Assembly: GCF_029968035.1 (NCBI RefSeq)
Contig: NZ_JASCIQ010000017.1
Coordinates: forward strand, 92,256 to 156,255
DNA from: Streptomyces cavernicola
GTDB taxonomy: Bacteria; Actinomycetota; Actinomycetes; Streptomycetales; Streptomycetaceae
DNA: 64,000 nucleotides
Direction: 5' to 3'
A program made the position numbers and the translations under genes. Each line of letters starts with the position of its first letter. Positions within the stretch are counted from its first letter, which is position 1. The notes beneath the pieces were generated by a model. That model was not told the DNA's origin and made no database searches. It saw only the letters and a program-made list of their open reading frames with translations. Positions 16,310 to 24,777 of the stretch are shown here, piece by piece.

Positions 16310-16819
16310 ATGACGGCGGATGAACAGCTGCTGCGCGCGCTGTACGACGAACATGCGGGCGTCCTGCACGCCTTCGTGCTGCGCTATGTGTCCGACCGGC
16401 AGCGCGCGGAGGACGTGGTGCAGGAGACGCTGCTGCGGGCCTGGCGGAATCTGGACGCCATCGACGCGCACCGGGGCAACCCCCGCTCCTATCTGTTCTC
16501 GGTCGCGCGCAACGTCCTGACCGACCAGTGGCGCGCGGAGCAGCGTAGGCCGCGCCTGGTCCAGAACGACGAGGCGATCCAGTCCGCGGCGGCCGCCGAC
16601 GACTTGGAGCGGATGCTCGACGGCTGGCTGGTGACCGAGGCGCTGGCCCGGCTCTCACCCGAGCACCGTGCGACGATCGTCGAGCTGTACTACGGGGGAC
16701 GCAGCATTGCCGAAGCCGCCGCGAAGCTCGGGATTCCCGCAGGGACCGTGAAGTCCCGGGCGTACTACGCCGTGCGGTCGCTGCGGACGGTGCTGGAGGA
16801 AATGGGAGTGGTGCGGTGA
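16310..16819 (+). CDS. ECF RNA polymerase sigma factor
   Basis: A 169-residue group IV sigma factor. Region 2 runs from LYDEHAGVLHAFVLRYV through the RAEDVVQETLLRAWRN core-binding helix, and region 4 from LSPEHRATIVELYYGG to the helix-turn-helix AAAKLGIPAGTVKSRAYYAV. No extra C-terminal domain is present. The ATG at 16310 follows GGAAG with a 6-base gap. It overlaps the anti-sigma gene (GTGA), and a matching ECF-type promoter lies upstream, so it is probably autoregulated and held inactive by its partner. It belongs to the SigK/SigL-like groups paired with RskA-type anti-sigmas. Confidence 0.93.
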   Translation: MTADEQLLRALYDEHAGVLHAFVLRYVSDRQRAEDVVQETLLRAWRNLDAIDAHRGNPRSYLFSVARNVLTDQWRAEQRRPRLVQNDEAIQSAAAADDLERMLDGWLVTEALARLSPEHRATIVELYYGGRSIAEAAAKLGIPAGTVKSRAYYAVRSLRTVLEEMGVVR

Positions 16820-17532
16820 AGGAGCAGAACCGGCAGCAGCACGAGGAGCTGCACACGCTGCTCGGGGCCTATGTGCTCGGCGGCCTGGGCGCGGGAGACC
16901 GGGAGCGCCTCGAATCCCATCTGGCGCGGTGCGACTCCTGCCGGGAGGAACTGTCCGCATACGCCGTCCTGCCGGGCCTGCTCCACCAGGCGGGGCCACC
17001 GCCCGAGGACGTTCCGCCGCCGGAGTCCACGTGGGAGGGGCTGGTCGCCAAGGCCCGCGCCGAGCGGTCCGACGAGTCCGCCGGGCGGTCCGACGGACGC
17101 CGTGGCCGTTGGGGCCGGCGGCCGCGCCTTGCCCTGGTGGCCGCCGCGGCGGCAGCGGGCCTGATCATCGGCGGCGGCACTGTCGGGGTCGTCGGCCTCA
17201 ACCACGACCACCCCGCCGCGCCCGCCGGGCCAGGGCCGGACGGCGTACCGCTGACCGCCCTCGCGGGCAGCCCCGCGAGTGGTCACGGCAGTCTGGAGGC
17301 GCGGGCCTGGGGCACCGAAGTCGCCCTGCACGTCGAGGACTTGCCGGCGGGCGAGCACTTCGTCGCCTGGGTGGTCGACCGGGACGGGCGGCGGGAACAG
17401 GCCGCCGTCTGGACGTCCACGCCGAACGGCAGCGCCCGGCTGCGCGGCGCCTCCTCGATCCCGCGAGATCAGGTCGCGACCCTGCGCGTGGCCACCCGCG
17501 ACGGCAAGCCCTTGCTGGAGATGCGCACCTGA
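16816..17532 (+). CDS. RskA/ZAS-type anti-sigma factor
   Basis: A 238-residue membrane anti-sigma factor. The N-terminal zinc-binding motif is HLARCDSC (His35, Cys39, Cys42), a single membrane span lies near residues 103-127, and an extracytoplasmic RskA-like beta domain follows (LEARAWGTEVALHVEDL, then AVWTSTPNGSARL). The GTG start overlaps the sigma stop. It would sequester the sigma factor at the membrane and release it on a redox or envelope signal; the paired Cys suggest redox sensitivity but this is inferred. Confidence 0.92.
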   Translation: MKEQNRQQHEELHTLLGAYVLGGLGAGDRERLESHLARCDSCREELSAYAVLPGLLHQAGPPPEDVPPPESTWEGLVAKARAERSDESAGRSDGRRGRWGRRPRLALVAAAAAAGLIIGGGTVGVVGLNHDHPAAPAGPGPDGVPLTALAGSPASGHGSLEARAWGTEVALHVEDLPAGEHFVAWVVDRDGRREQAAVWTSTPNGSARLRGASSIPRDQVATLRVATRDGKPLLEMRT

Positions 17533-17655
17533 ACGTCGGCGTGGGTCACCGGAGCCAGGACGGCTCACGCCGCAACCTCGGGATCCCGATACCGCCTGGC
17601 CAGGGCCCGATCTCGAAATACGGAACGAAGCAGCTCGAATTTTATTCACCCTTCG

Positions 17656-17685
17656 GTGAACCGGAACGTCCCGCCCGGCGTACAC
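17656..17685 (+). promoter_or_regulatory. ECF-type promoter of the beta-propeller gene
   Basis: GTGAACCGG at 17656-17664 and CGTACAC at 17679-17685, 14 bases apart, the same element as at 16240-16269. It ends 32 bp before the GTG start of the propeller gene and predicts control by the adjacent sigma factor. Confidence 0.7.
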
Positions 17686-17716
17686 GACCCGGAACCGGTC
17701 ATCGGAGGAGGTCGAA

Positions 17717-19246
17717 GTGGGAACGAGAAAGTTCCGCAGGAACGTGGTCGCGGCGTCCGCGGCTGCGGCGGTCGTGGCCGCGGGCGGGGTCGGGGTGGCG
17801 ATGGCGGACCGCGGCGGTGCGCCGGCGCCGCGGTCGTCCGAAAGCGCCCCGGCGGCAGGACGGTCGAACGCCCCGGTGCAGGCGCCGGCGCTGCCGGGCG
17901 CACAGGCGGTCTCCCCGTCCGACCGGGTCTATACGGCGGACCAGACGTCCAACACCGTCACCGTCATCGACCCCTCGAAGGACCAGGTCCTGGGCACGCT
18001 CGCCCTGGGCTCGCAACGGCTCGACGGCGTTCTGGGCGCGCAGTACCTGAAGGAGGTCGGGGTCCACGGGCTCGGCTTCTCCCGCGACGGACGCCACCTC
18101 GGCGTGGTCAGCGTCACCACCAACTCGGCGGTCGTCATCGACACGGCGACCAACGAGATCGTGTCCAAGACGTACGTCGGACGGGCCGCCCACGAGGGCT
18201 TCTTCAGCGCGGACGGAAGCGAGTTCTGGGCCGCCGAGCGCGGGCAGGACACCGTGGCCGTGGTCGACGTGCGGCACGGCGGCGTCAAGAAGCGGATCCG
18301 GACCGGGCAGGGGCCGAGCAAGGTCCTGTTCAGCCCGGACGGCGAGCGCGCCTACGTCAACCACATCGGGACCGCGGAGGTCGCCGTCGTGGACACCGAG
18401 CAGAAGAAGGTCGTGCAGCGTATCCGCGGCATCGGCGACGTGTTCTCCCCGGACGCGGCGCTCTCCCCGGACGGACGGGAGCTGTGGGTCGGCCAGAAGA
18501 AGGCGGGCAAGGTGACCGTCGTCGACGTGCGCGCCGGACGCGTCCTGACCGTGCTCGACACCGGGCCGGAGACCAACCACATCAACTTCGTCACCACGGC
18601 CGACACCGCCTACGCGTACGTGACCGTCGGAGGCCGGGACGAGACCCTGGTCTACGAGCGCCGCGGCGCGCACCCCCGACTGGTGGACCGCATCCGCAAC
18701 TCCGGCTCCACACCGCACGGCATCTGGCCCAGCCCGGACAACAGCAAGGTCTACGTGGCCCTTGAGCGCGGCGACGGCGTGGACGTCATCGACACCCGTA
18801 CCCGCACCGTGACCAAGTCCCTTGACGTCGGCCAGGATCCGCAGGCTCTGGTGTACGTGGCGCGGTCCGCGCCCGCGGCGAACGCCGGACTCGGACGCCA
18901 GGGCCTGTCCGCGGCCACTCGCGACGTCCCGGTCGACGCACCGGCCGACGCACCGGCGGACGCCGATGTCGAGGTGACCGCACGCCCCGTCGACGGACTC
19001 GACCAACTCCAGCTCTCCGCAAGGGCACTTGAGCCCTCGACCGCGTACACCCTCTACGCCCGTCGGTCGGGAGAGCGCGTCCCGCTGGTCGACTTCACCA
19101 CCGACGCCAAGGGCGCCGCACCCCAGGTGCTGGTCTTCGCCCGCTTCACCGGCGTCTACGACGACCGTCTGACCGTCGCGCGCGCCACCGGAAAGTCCGC
19201 CGCCGCGGGCCACGGGGACCACGGGGCGCACGCGCACGACGACTGA
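17717..19246 (+). CDS. Secreted YVTN-type beta-propeller protein
   Basis: A 509-residue exported protein. A signal peptide (MGTRKFRRNVVAASAAAAVV) is followed by repeats of the YVTN type, for example VYTADQTSNTVTVID, AYVNHIGTAEVAVVD and LWVGQKKAGKVTVVD, enough for a seven-bladed propeller. A beta domain then leads to a His/Asp tail (HGDHGAHAHDD) that could bind metal. GTG 17717 follows GGAGG. It is preceded by an ECF-type promoter shared with the sigma factor gene and is probably cotranscribed with the next secreted protein. The function is unknown; a surface-binding or metal role is speculative. Confidence 0.85.
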   Translation: MGTRKFRRNVVAASAAAAVVAAGGVGVAMADRGGAPAPRSSESAPAAGRSNAPVQAPALPGAQAVSPSDRVYTADQTSNTVTVIDPSKDQVLGTLALGSQRLDGVLGAQYLKEVGVHGLGFSRDGRHLGVVSVTTNSAVVIDTATNEIVSKTYVGRAAHEGFFSADGSEFWAAERGQDTVAVVDVRHGGVKKRIRTGQGPSKVLFSPDGERAYVNHIGTAEVAVVDTEQKKVVQRIRGIGDVFSPDAALSPDGRELWVGQKKAGKVTVVDVRAGRVLTVLDTGPETNHINFVTTADTAYAYVTVGGRDETLVYERRGAHPRLVDRIRNSGSTPHGIWPSPDNSKVYVALERGDGVDVIDTRTRTVTKSLDVGQDPQALVYVARSAPAANAGLGRQGLSAATRDVPVDAPADAPADADVEVTARPVDGLDQLQLSARALEPSTAYTLYARRSGERVPLVDFTTDAKGAAPQVLVFARFTGVYDDRLTVARATGKSAAAGHGDHGAHAHDD

Positions 19247-19366
19247 CGCAGCCCTGCCGGGATCACCCCCGGCCACACCCCCAATACTCCACCCCCCGCA
19301 CGTCCCTGACCGCACACCCATAACCCCACCAACTCCACCAACCCCATCAGCACATGAGGAGCAGAC

Positions 19367-20074
19367 ATGCGTCACAAGCCGTCCAAGCGTGCCCTGTTCG
19401 CCGCCGCCACCGCCGGAGTGGTCGCCGCGGCCACCGCGGTCGCGGCCGCCGTGGCCGCCCCCGAGTCCGACAACGCGGCCCGGCCGAAGGACGACAGGCC
19501 CGTCGAGGTCGAGGTGTTCGCCCCCGCCGAGGGCGATGTCGCCGGAGCCGAGGGAAAGGGCTGGTTCGTGGACCTGGAGGTGTCCTACCCCGGCGGCCCC
19601 GACGGGCTGCGCCAGGCCGGGTTCAGCGGCGCGCAGCTCACCGGCCCCGCCGGGCACAACAACGTGCCGCCGCTGCCCGGCACGTTCTCCCCCGGGCAGG
19701 ACGACCGCCTTCCCGGCCTGGTCGTCCTCGGTTCCACGACGATCGACAACCCGGACCGCAAGTTCGCCGGCCCCGGCACCAACCTGGCCAACCTGTTCAA
19801 CGTGACGGGCATCAGCGACCGGTCCGCCGACGCGACCAGGCTGTGGGACACCTGGATCGTCGGCGACTCCATCATGGGCAAGGACGTCGACACCGTCCTG
19901 ACCGTCGCGGTGATCGACGACCTCGACCACAACGGGGTGTACGACGACGCCCCCGACGCTGTGAAGGACCTGAACGGTGACGGGCGCGTCGACGGAAAGG
20001 ACCTGGAGGCCCTGGGAGTTGCCTCGGAGGTCGAGAAGGTCCGCTTCCGCCTGAACGGCGCCCCCGCCGCCTGA
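19367..20074 (+). CDS. Secreted hypothetical protein with an EF-hand/dockerin-like loop
   Basis: A 235-residue exported protein. ATG 19367 follows GAGGAG. The signal peptide is Ala-rich and probably cleaved after AVAA. The body contains GWFVDLEVSYPGG and a DDLDHNGVYDDAPDAV segment, and near the C-terminus DLNGDGRVDGKDLEAL, which has the spacing of a calcium-binding EF-hand or dockerin half. The family is not recognised. It lies 120 bp after the propeller gene on the same strand and ends just before a strong terminator, so the two probably act together at the cell surface. Confidence 0.75.
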   Translation: MRHKPSKRALFAAATAGVVAAATAVAAAVAAPESDNAARPKDDRPVEVEVFAPAEGDVAGAEGKGWFVDLEVSYPGGPDGLRQAGFSGAQLTGPAGHNNVPPLPGTFSPGQDDRLPGLVVLGSTTIDNPDRKFAGPGTNLANLFNVTGISDRSADATRLWDTWIVGDSIMGKDVDTVLTVAVIDDLDHNGVYDDAPDAVKDLNGDGRVDGKDLEALGVASEVEKVRFRLNGAPAA

Positions 20075-20092
20075 CCTCGCACGCGCACATCG

Positions 20093-20132
20093 CCGACCGG
20101 CCCCCACCGATACACGGGTGGGGGCCGGTCGG
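20093..20132. terminator. Bidirectional terminator between convergent genes
   Basis: A perfect 16-bp stem (20093-20108 against 20117-20132) with an 8-base loop lies between the EF-hand-like protein gene and the convergent YeiH-like gene. Confidence 0.85.
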
Positions 20133-20152
20133 CCGTTCAACGCAGGGTTCGG

Positions 20153-21283
20153 TCAAAGGGTTCCGGTCAGGTACTGGAGGACGAGGCTGGTGACGGAGAC
20201 GACGATCCACAGGCTGGCGCCGAGGACGAGCGGCCGCGGGCCGGTGCGGCGCAGTCCGGCGAGGTCGGTGGAGAGTCCCGTGGCGGCGAGCGCGACGGTG
20301 ATGAGGAAGACCGAGAGCTCGCTGAGTCCGGGGTGGGCGGCCGCCGGGATGAGGCCGAGGCTGTTGGCCGTGGTCATCAGCAGGAAGCCGACCAGGAACA
20401 CGGGCACCAGCTTGACCACCCGGAGCCGGGGGCCGGTCGTGGCGTCCGACTCGGCACGGTCGCGGCGCTGCACCAGCCAGGCGAGTCCCAGACAGATCGG
20501 GATGATCATGAGAGTGCGGGTGAGTTTGACGACGACCGCGTGATTCGAAGCGATCGGACCGTACGTGGCGGCCGCCGCGACCACGGAGGACGTGTCGTTG
20601 ACGGCCGTGCCCGCGAAGAGGCCGAAGCTTTCCTGGCTCATCCCGAGCAGGTGGCCGATCAACGGGAAGGTGAGCACGGCCGCGACGTTGAACAGGAAGA
20701 TGGTGGAGACCGCGTACGCGACCTCGACGCCGGCCGCGCGGATCACCGGAGCGGTGGCCGCGATCGCCGAGGCGCCGCAGACGCCGGTGCCCACGCCGAT
20801 CAGCGTACGCAGGTCCCTGACGACGCCGAGCCGGCGGCCGATGCCGTACGCGCAGGCCAGACAGATCACCAGCGAGCCGATCATCACCGGCAGCGAGCTG
20901 ACGCCCACGTGGACGATCTGGGTCAGCGACAGCTGGGAACCCAGGACGACGACCGATATCTGCAGGACCCGCTTGGCGGCGAACGCGATGCCGGGACGCC
21001 AGCGTGGGCCCGGCTTCAGCAGGGCGGCGACCAGCACGCCCAGGACGATCCCGGCCACCGGGCCGCCGACGAGGGGGAACACCTTGCCGATCGCCGTGGC
21101 CGCCAGGGCGAGGGCCAGGGCGAGGGCCAGCCCCGGTACGAGTGAGGCCGGTCCCGTCGGGCTCGTGCGCGTGGTGGTGCCCGTGCGCGGGAGGGGCGGC
21201 TCGGGGCGGTGCCCGGAGGGCCGGGCCGCCGACGCGGACTCAGCCTTCGGTGGGGTGACCTGACGGTCCAGATCTTCGCTCAT
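20153..21283 (-). CDS. YeiH/UPF0324-family membrane exporter
   Basis: A 376-residue membrane protein with about ten spans after a polar N-terminal tail of about 45 residues. Family hallmarks include GVGTGVCGASAIAA, GTAVNDTSSVVAAA and KLTRTLMIIPICL. Members of this family have been proposed to export sulfate or sulfite. It is divergent from a LysR regulator, the usual genetic arrangement. Next to a taurine (Xsc) locus that releases sulfite, an exporter of that product is a plausible role, though not shown here. Confidence 0.87.
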   Translation of the reverse strand: MSEDLDRQVTPPKAESASAARPSGHRPEPPLPRTGTTTRTSPTGPASLVPGLALALALALAATAIGKVFPLVGGPVAGIVLGVLVAALLKPGPRWRPGIAFAAKRVLQISVVVLGSQLSLTQIVHVGVSSLPVMIGSLVICLACAYGIGRRLGVVRDLRTLIGVGTGVCGASAIAATAPVIRAAGVEVAYAVSTIFLFNVAAVLTFPLIGHLLGMSQESFGLFAGTAVNDTSSVVAAAATYGPIASNHAVVVKLTRTLMIIPICLGLAWLVQRRDRAESDATTGPRLRVVKLVPVFLVGFLLMTTANSLGLIPAAAHPGLSELSVFLITVALAATGLSTDLAGLRRTGPRPLVLGASLWIVVSVTSLVLQYLTGTL

Positions 21284-21338
21284 GGCCTCGACTCTGGGAC
21301 GCCCCGTTGTGCGGTTGTAGCCCCGAGTTCGCGAGGAG

Positions 21339-21359
21339 GTCATAACCAACTGATATGAC
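21339..21359. promoter_or_regulatory. LysR-type operator candidate
   Basis: GTCATA and TATGAC form a 21-bp inverted repeat in the 108-bp region between the divergent exporter and LysR genes. It has the T-N11-A character of LysR binding sites. Confidence 0.5.
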
Positions 21360-21391
21360 TGCGGACCGGATTCGGCCCATACCCTGGAGCC

Positions 21392-22315
21392 ATGAGCCAG
21401 TTGCCCGATCTGGAGTCCCTGCGGCTGCTCGTCCTGGTCGGAGATGCGGGAAGCCTGAGCAGTGCGGCAGCGCAGCTCGGCCTCGCGCAACCGTCGGCGA
21501 GCAAGCGGCTTTCCATGCTGGAGCGCAAGCTGGGCCTGGTACTTGTGGACCGGACGCGGCGCGGATCGCAACTCACCGACGCGGGCCGGGCGGTGGCCGG
21601 CTGGGCCCAGCGGGTCCAGCAGGAGATGGAGGGGCTGCTGACCGGCGCGGAGGCGCTGCGGACGAAGCGGGACGCCGAGCTGCGGGTGGCGGCCAGCATG
21701 ACGGTGGCCGAGTGCCTGGTGCCGGGCTGGATCGGGGAACTGCGCCGAGCACGGCCGGAGTTGTACATCGGACTCCAGGTGACCAACAGCGAGCACGTCC
21801 CCGAGCTGCTGCGCAGCGGGATGGCGGACCTCGGGTTCGTGGAGTCACCGCTGGCCCCGACCGGGCTGACCGCCTGTCAGGTCGCCTGCGACCGGCTGCT
21901 CGTCGTGGTCGCGCCGGGGCACCCCTGGACGCGGCGCCGCCGCCCGCTGGGCATCGCCGAGCTCGCCGCCGCGCCGCTGGTGCTGCGCGAACGCGGATCG
22001 GGCACCAGAGAAACGCTGGACCAGGCGCTGCGCAAGGCCGGTGTGGGCGAGCCGCTGCCGCTCCTGGAGCTGGGCTCGGCCACCGCCGTGCGCAATGCCG
22101 TGATCGCCGGCACCGGCCCGGCGGTGATCAGCGAACTGGCCGTACGGGCCGACCTCGCCGACGGCCGGCTGCTGCCGGTGGAGGTCGAGGGCATGGAACT
22201 GCGCCGTGCCCTGCGCGCCGTCTGGGCGACGGGGCGCACCCTCGTGGGGCCCGCCGCGGAACTCCTGGCCGTGACCCGACGCCGAGGGAAGAAGGAACGA
22301 CCGGGGGAGTGGTGA
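21392..22315 (+). CDS. LysR-family transcriptional regulator
   Basis: A 307-residue regulator. The N-terminal winged helix includes AGSLSSAAAQLGLAQPSASKRLSMLERKLG, followed by the linker helix and a two-lobed effector-binding domain (LRVAASMTVAECLVPGW onward). It resembles the CysB/YeiE-type regulators that pair with YeiH exporters. Start ATG 21392 lies 109 bp from the divergent exporter start. The effector is probably an oxidised sulfur compound by context, which is inference. Confidence 0.9.
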   Translation: MSQLPDLESLRLLVLVGDAGSLSSAAAQLGLAQPSASKRLSMLERKLGLVLVDRTRRGSQLTDAGRAVAGWAQRVQQEMEGLLTGAEALRTKRDAELRVAASMTVAECLVPGWIGELRRARPELYIGLQVTNSEHVPELLRSGMADLGFVESPLAPTGLTACQVACDRLLVVVAPGHPWTRRRRPLGIAELAAAPLVLRERGSGTRETLDQALRKAGVGEPLPLLELGSATAVRNAVIAGTGPAVISELAVRADLADGRLLPVEVEGMELRRALRAVWATGRTLVGPAAELLAVTRRRGKKERPGEW

Positions 22316-22365
22316 GACGTGCGGCCCGGCGCGTGGAGCCGGTGCCGCTCCGCGGACAGGACAAG

Positions 22366-22408
22366 ACGACTGCGGCGTGCTCCTCGTACGGGAGCACGCC
22401 GCAGTCGT
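22366..22408. terminator. Hairpin between convergent LysR and HAD genes
   Basis: A perfect 18-bp stem (22366-22383 against 22391-22408) with a 7-base loop. Confidence 0.85.
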
Positions 22409-22452
22409 TCGCGCGTGACCCGGTCCCCGCGCGGGGGAGCGGGCCGTGCCGC

Positions 22453-23154
22453 TCAGCGTTCCCGGAGCAGGCCGGGGAGCTGCGCCACGGAGTCGAGCAC
22501 GTGGTGCGCGCCCGCCGTGCGCAGGTCGTCCTTGTCGTGGGCTCCGGTCAGCACGCCGACGACGAGGCCCGCGCCCGCGCGCAGGCCCGCCTCCATGTCG
22601 TAGGGGGTGTCTCCGACCACGACGGTCTGCCGCACGGAGGGGGCCTCGGTGCGCAGCAGCGCGGTCAGGACCATGTCTGGGTACGGGCGGCCGCGCCCGG
22701 CGTCGGCCGGGGAGAGGACCGCGTCGGCCAGGTCCTGCCAGCCGAGGGCGGAGAGTAGACCGTCCCGGGTGCGGGGTGAGAAGCCGGTGTTCAGTACGAC
22801 GGCGACGCCCGCCGAGCGGAGTTCCTCAACGGCCGCTCGGGCGCCGGGAATCGGCCGGCAGCGGCCGTCGGCGACCAGCTCGGCGTACGCCTCCTCGAAG
22901 GCCAGGTTGGTCTCCTGGGCGGCTCGATCGTCGCCGAACAGGTGGCGGAACACCGCGATCTTGGACTCGCCCATGGTGGCGCGGATGTGCTCCGTCATCC
23001 GGGCCCAACGCTCCGAGCGCTCGACCACCCCCGCCCGGCGCAGGGCGCGGGAGAAGGCCTCCTCGACGGCCCCGGCGTCGGTGACGGTGGTACCGGCGAG
23101 GTCGAGGACGGCGAGGCGGATGTCGTCCGGGGAGGGGGTGCGGGGCAGGGACAT
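22453..23154 (-). CDS. Phosphonatase-like HAD hydrolase
   Basis: A 233-residue HAD phosphatase with a helical cap. The nucleophile motif is DLAGTTVTD, where the second acidic residue of DxDxT is Ala-Gly as in phosphonatase-like proteins. Motif II VVLNTGFS, a Lys/Arg region, and motif IV VVGDTPYDMEAG follow. AGGAGGAG lies 5 bases before ATG 23154. The family is related to phosphonoacetaldehyde hydrolase, but the cap Lys that forms the Schiff base in true phosphonatases cannot be assigned with confidence, so substrate use is open. It is followed on the same strand by phosphotransacetylase and Xsc upstream, so it may deal with a two-carbon intermediate. Confidence 0.82.
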   Translation of the reverse strand: MSLPRTPSPDDIRLAVLDLAGTTVTDAGAVEEAFSRALRRAGVVERSERWARMTEHIRATMGESKIAVFRHLFGDDRAAQETNLAFEEAYAELVADGRCRPIPGARAAVEELRSAGVAVVLNTGFSPRTRDGLLSALGWQDLADAVLSPADAGRGRPYPDMVLTALLRTEAPSVRQTVVVGDTPYDMEAGLRAGAGLVVGVLTGAHDKDDLRTAGAHHVLDSVAQLPGLLRER

Positions 23155-23243
23155 GCGGACTCCTCCTGGTGCGATGAACCGGATGCGCTCGGGCCGGCCG
23201 GAGGTGCTGGACAGGCCGGACGGGCAGCAACGGCGGGCGACGC

Positions 23244-23283
23244 GGGCCAACGGGCCAACGGGGCAACGGGGCAACGGGCTAAC
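23244..23283. repeat. Five tandem 8-bp units GGGCCAAC / GGGGCAAC
   Basis: Units read GGGCCAAC twice, GGGGCAAC twice and GGGCTAAC once. The last unit supplies the TAG stop of the phosphotransacetylase gene, so expansion at this site could alter its C-terminus. Confidence 0.8.
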
Positions 23284-24457
23284 GGGCGGACTCGGCTGGA
23301 GCGGCTGGAGCGGGCGCGGGCGCGGGGGCGGGCGTGGGCGAAGCAGTCGTGGGGGTTGCAGCGGCCGAGGGCGCCAGGGGGGCCGTAGGAGCCGCCCTTT
23401 CCATCGCCTGCAACCCGCCCACCAGCGCGATCGCTGCGATGTCCGAGCCCGAGCAGCCCCGGGAAAGGTCGTGCAGCGGCGCCGCCAGACCCTGCAGCAG
23501 GGGGCCGATGGCCGCGGCGCCACCGGTCCACTGGGCGATCTTGTAGCCGATGTTGCCGGCCTCCAGGCTCGGGAAGACGAAGGTGTTGGCGCTGCCCGCG
23601 ACCGGCGAGGCGGGCGCCTTGGAATGACCGATGGCGGGGACCGCCGCCGCGTCGTACTGCAGCTCGCCGTCGACGGTGAGTTCGGGCGCTGCGGCACGGG
23701 CCAGCCGTATGGCCTCGCGTACGCGCTCGACGCGGGGATGCGAGGCGCTGCCGCTGGTGCTGAACGACAGGAAGGCGACCCGCGGGTCCTCCCCGGCCAG
23801 CGCGCGGTAGGTGGCGCCGGTGGCCTGGGCGATGTCGGCGAGCTGCGCGGGGTCCGGATCGACGACCACCGCGCAGTCTCCGTAGCCGAGGGTGCGGCCG
23901 TCCGGACGGACCATCAGAAAGCTGCTGGACAGCGTGCGGATGCCGGGCGCCAGGCCTACGACGTACAGCCCGGCGCGCAGCACGTCCGCGGTGGGGCGGG
24001 TGCTGCCCGCGACGCAGGCCCGCACATCGCCGAGGCGCAGCGCCGTGGCGGCGAGGAACAGCGGATCGGCGGAGAGTTCGCGGCGTTCGCCGGCCGAGAG
24101 CCGGCCGCGGGCGTCCAGGGCCGCGCCGAGGGTGTCCGCGTAGCGGGGGTCGGCCGCCATCCGGGCGGGGTCGAGGATGTCGAACAGGTCGGGGTCGTCC
24201 GGGAGTTGCAGCCCGATGTCGGCGGCGAGCGCCCGCACGCGGGCGGGGTCGCCGACCACGACCGGGGTGACGGCGCCCTGGGCGGCGAGGCGGGCGGCGG
24301 CCCACAGCGCCCGCGCATCGGTCCCGTCGGCGAGCGCGACGCGCGGCCGGCGGTCGTACCGGCGCAGCCGTGCGGCCCACGATTCGACCAGGCGGTGTAC
24401 GGCGGGCCCCGCCTCTCCTGCGGGCGGCTGCGCCGGGGCGAGCGGATCAACGAGCAT
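23279..24457 (-). CDS. pta: Phosphate acetyltransferase
   Basis: A 392-residue enzyme that converts acetyl phosphate and CoA to acetyl-CoA and phosphate. The PTA/PTB domain covers residues 30-345: ALADGTDARALWAAARLAAQG, GDCAVVVDPDP, VAFLSFSTSGSA and the active-site region PVAGSANTFVFPSLEAGNIGYK. The C-terminal 40 residues are a Pro/Ala tail with no known role. It is separated from Xsc by 320 bp but lies on the same strand downstream of it, so it completes the Xsc route by turning acetyl phosphate into acetyl-CoA. Confidence 0.9.
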   Translation of the reverse strand: MLVDPLAPAQPPAGEAGPAVHRLVESWAARLRRYDRRPRVALADGTDARALWAAARLAAQGAVTPVVVGDPARVRALAADIGLQLPDDPDLFDILDPARMAADPRYADTLGAALDARGRLSAGERRELSADPLFLAATALRLGDVRACVAGSTRPTADVLRAGLYVVGLAPGIRTLSSSFLMVRPDGRTLGYGDCAVVVDPDPAQLADIAQATGATYRALAGEDPRVAFLSFSTSGSASHPRVERVREAIRLARAAAPELTVDGELQYDAAAVPAIGHSKAPASPVAGSANTFVFPSLEAGNIGYKIAQWTGGAAAIGPLLQGLAAPLHDLSRGCSGSDIAAIALVGGLQAMERAAPTAPLAPSAAATPTTASPTPAPAPAPAPAAPAESAR

Positions 24458-24547
24458 GGTTCGGGGCTCCGTTGGGAGGGGGACGGCGGAAGAGGGTGCC
24501 AGGGGGGAGGGGATGCGAGTGTTGCGGCCCCGCAGGAGACCGGCGTC

Positions 24548-24577
24548 GGCCGGACCAGTGCGGTGACTGGTCCGGCC
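24548..24577. terminator. Hairpin upstream of pta
   Basis: A perfect 12-bp stem, GGCCGGACCAGT paired with ACTGGTCCGGCC, around a 6-base loop. It could be a second terminator of the xsc message or a leader structure of pta. Confidence 0.55.
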
Positions 24578-24736
24578 GGTCCGGCGCCGGGTGCCCGAGG
24601 AGGGATCGCACACGGCGCCGGGGCACGCCCGCGGTACGGAACCCGCCGCACCGGTCAGGGCAGACGGGCAGGCGGTCGTGGTGCGGGCGGCCGGTCGGGA
24701 TGCCGGGGCTGCCGGAGGGGCCGGGCCGCCGGCGGT

Positions 24737-24759
24737 GCCGGAGCCGTCGGGGCTCCGGC
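24737..24759. terminator. Hairpin after xsc
   Basis: GCCGGAGCC pairs with GGCTCCGGC around a 5-base loop, 19 bp beyond the xsc stop on the minus strand. Confidence 0.6.
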
Positions 24760-24777
24760 GGTGGTGCCGTGGACCGG

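Larger units (their letters stand above)
24458..24777. other. Intergenic stretch between xsc and pta with two hairpins
   Basis: A 320-bp gap between two genes of the same strand. It contains a terminator-like hairpin just after the xsc stop and a second perfect hairpin at 24548-24577, 91 bp before the pta start. No gene is supported. Partial termination here would give less pta than xsc mRNA. Confidence 0.5.

Noticed and set aside
17699..20140. A very long open frame on the minus strand (813 codons) across the propeller genes
   Set aside because: It mirrors codon bias of the plus-strand genes, has low-complexity composition and no ribosome site or family features.
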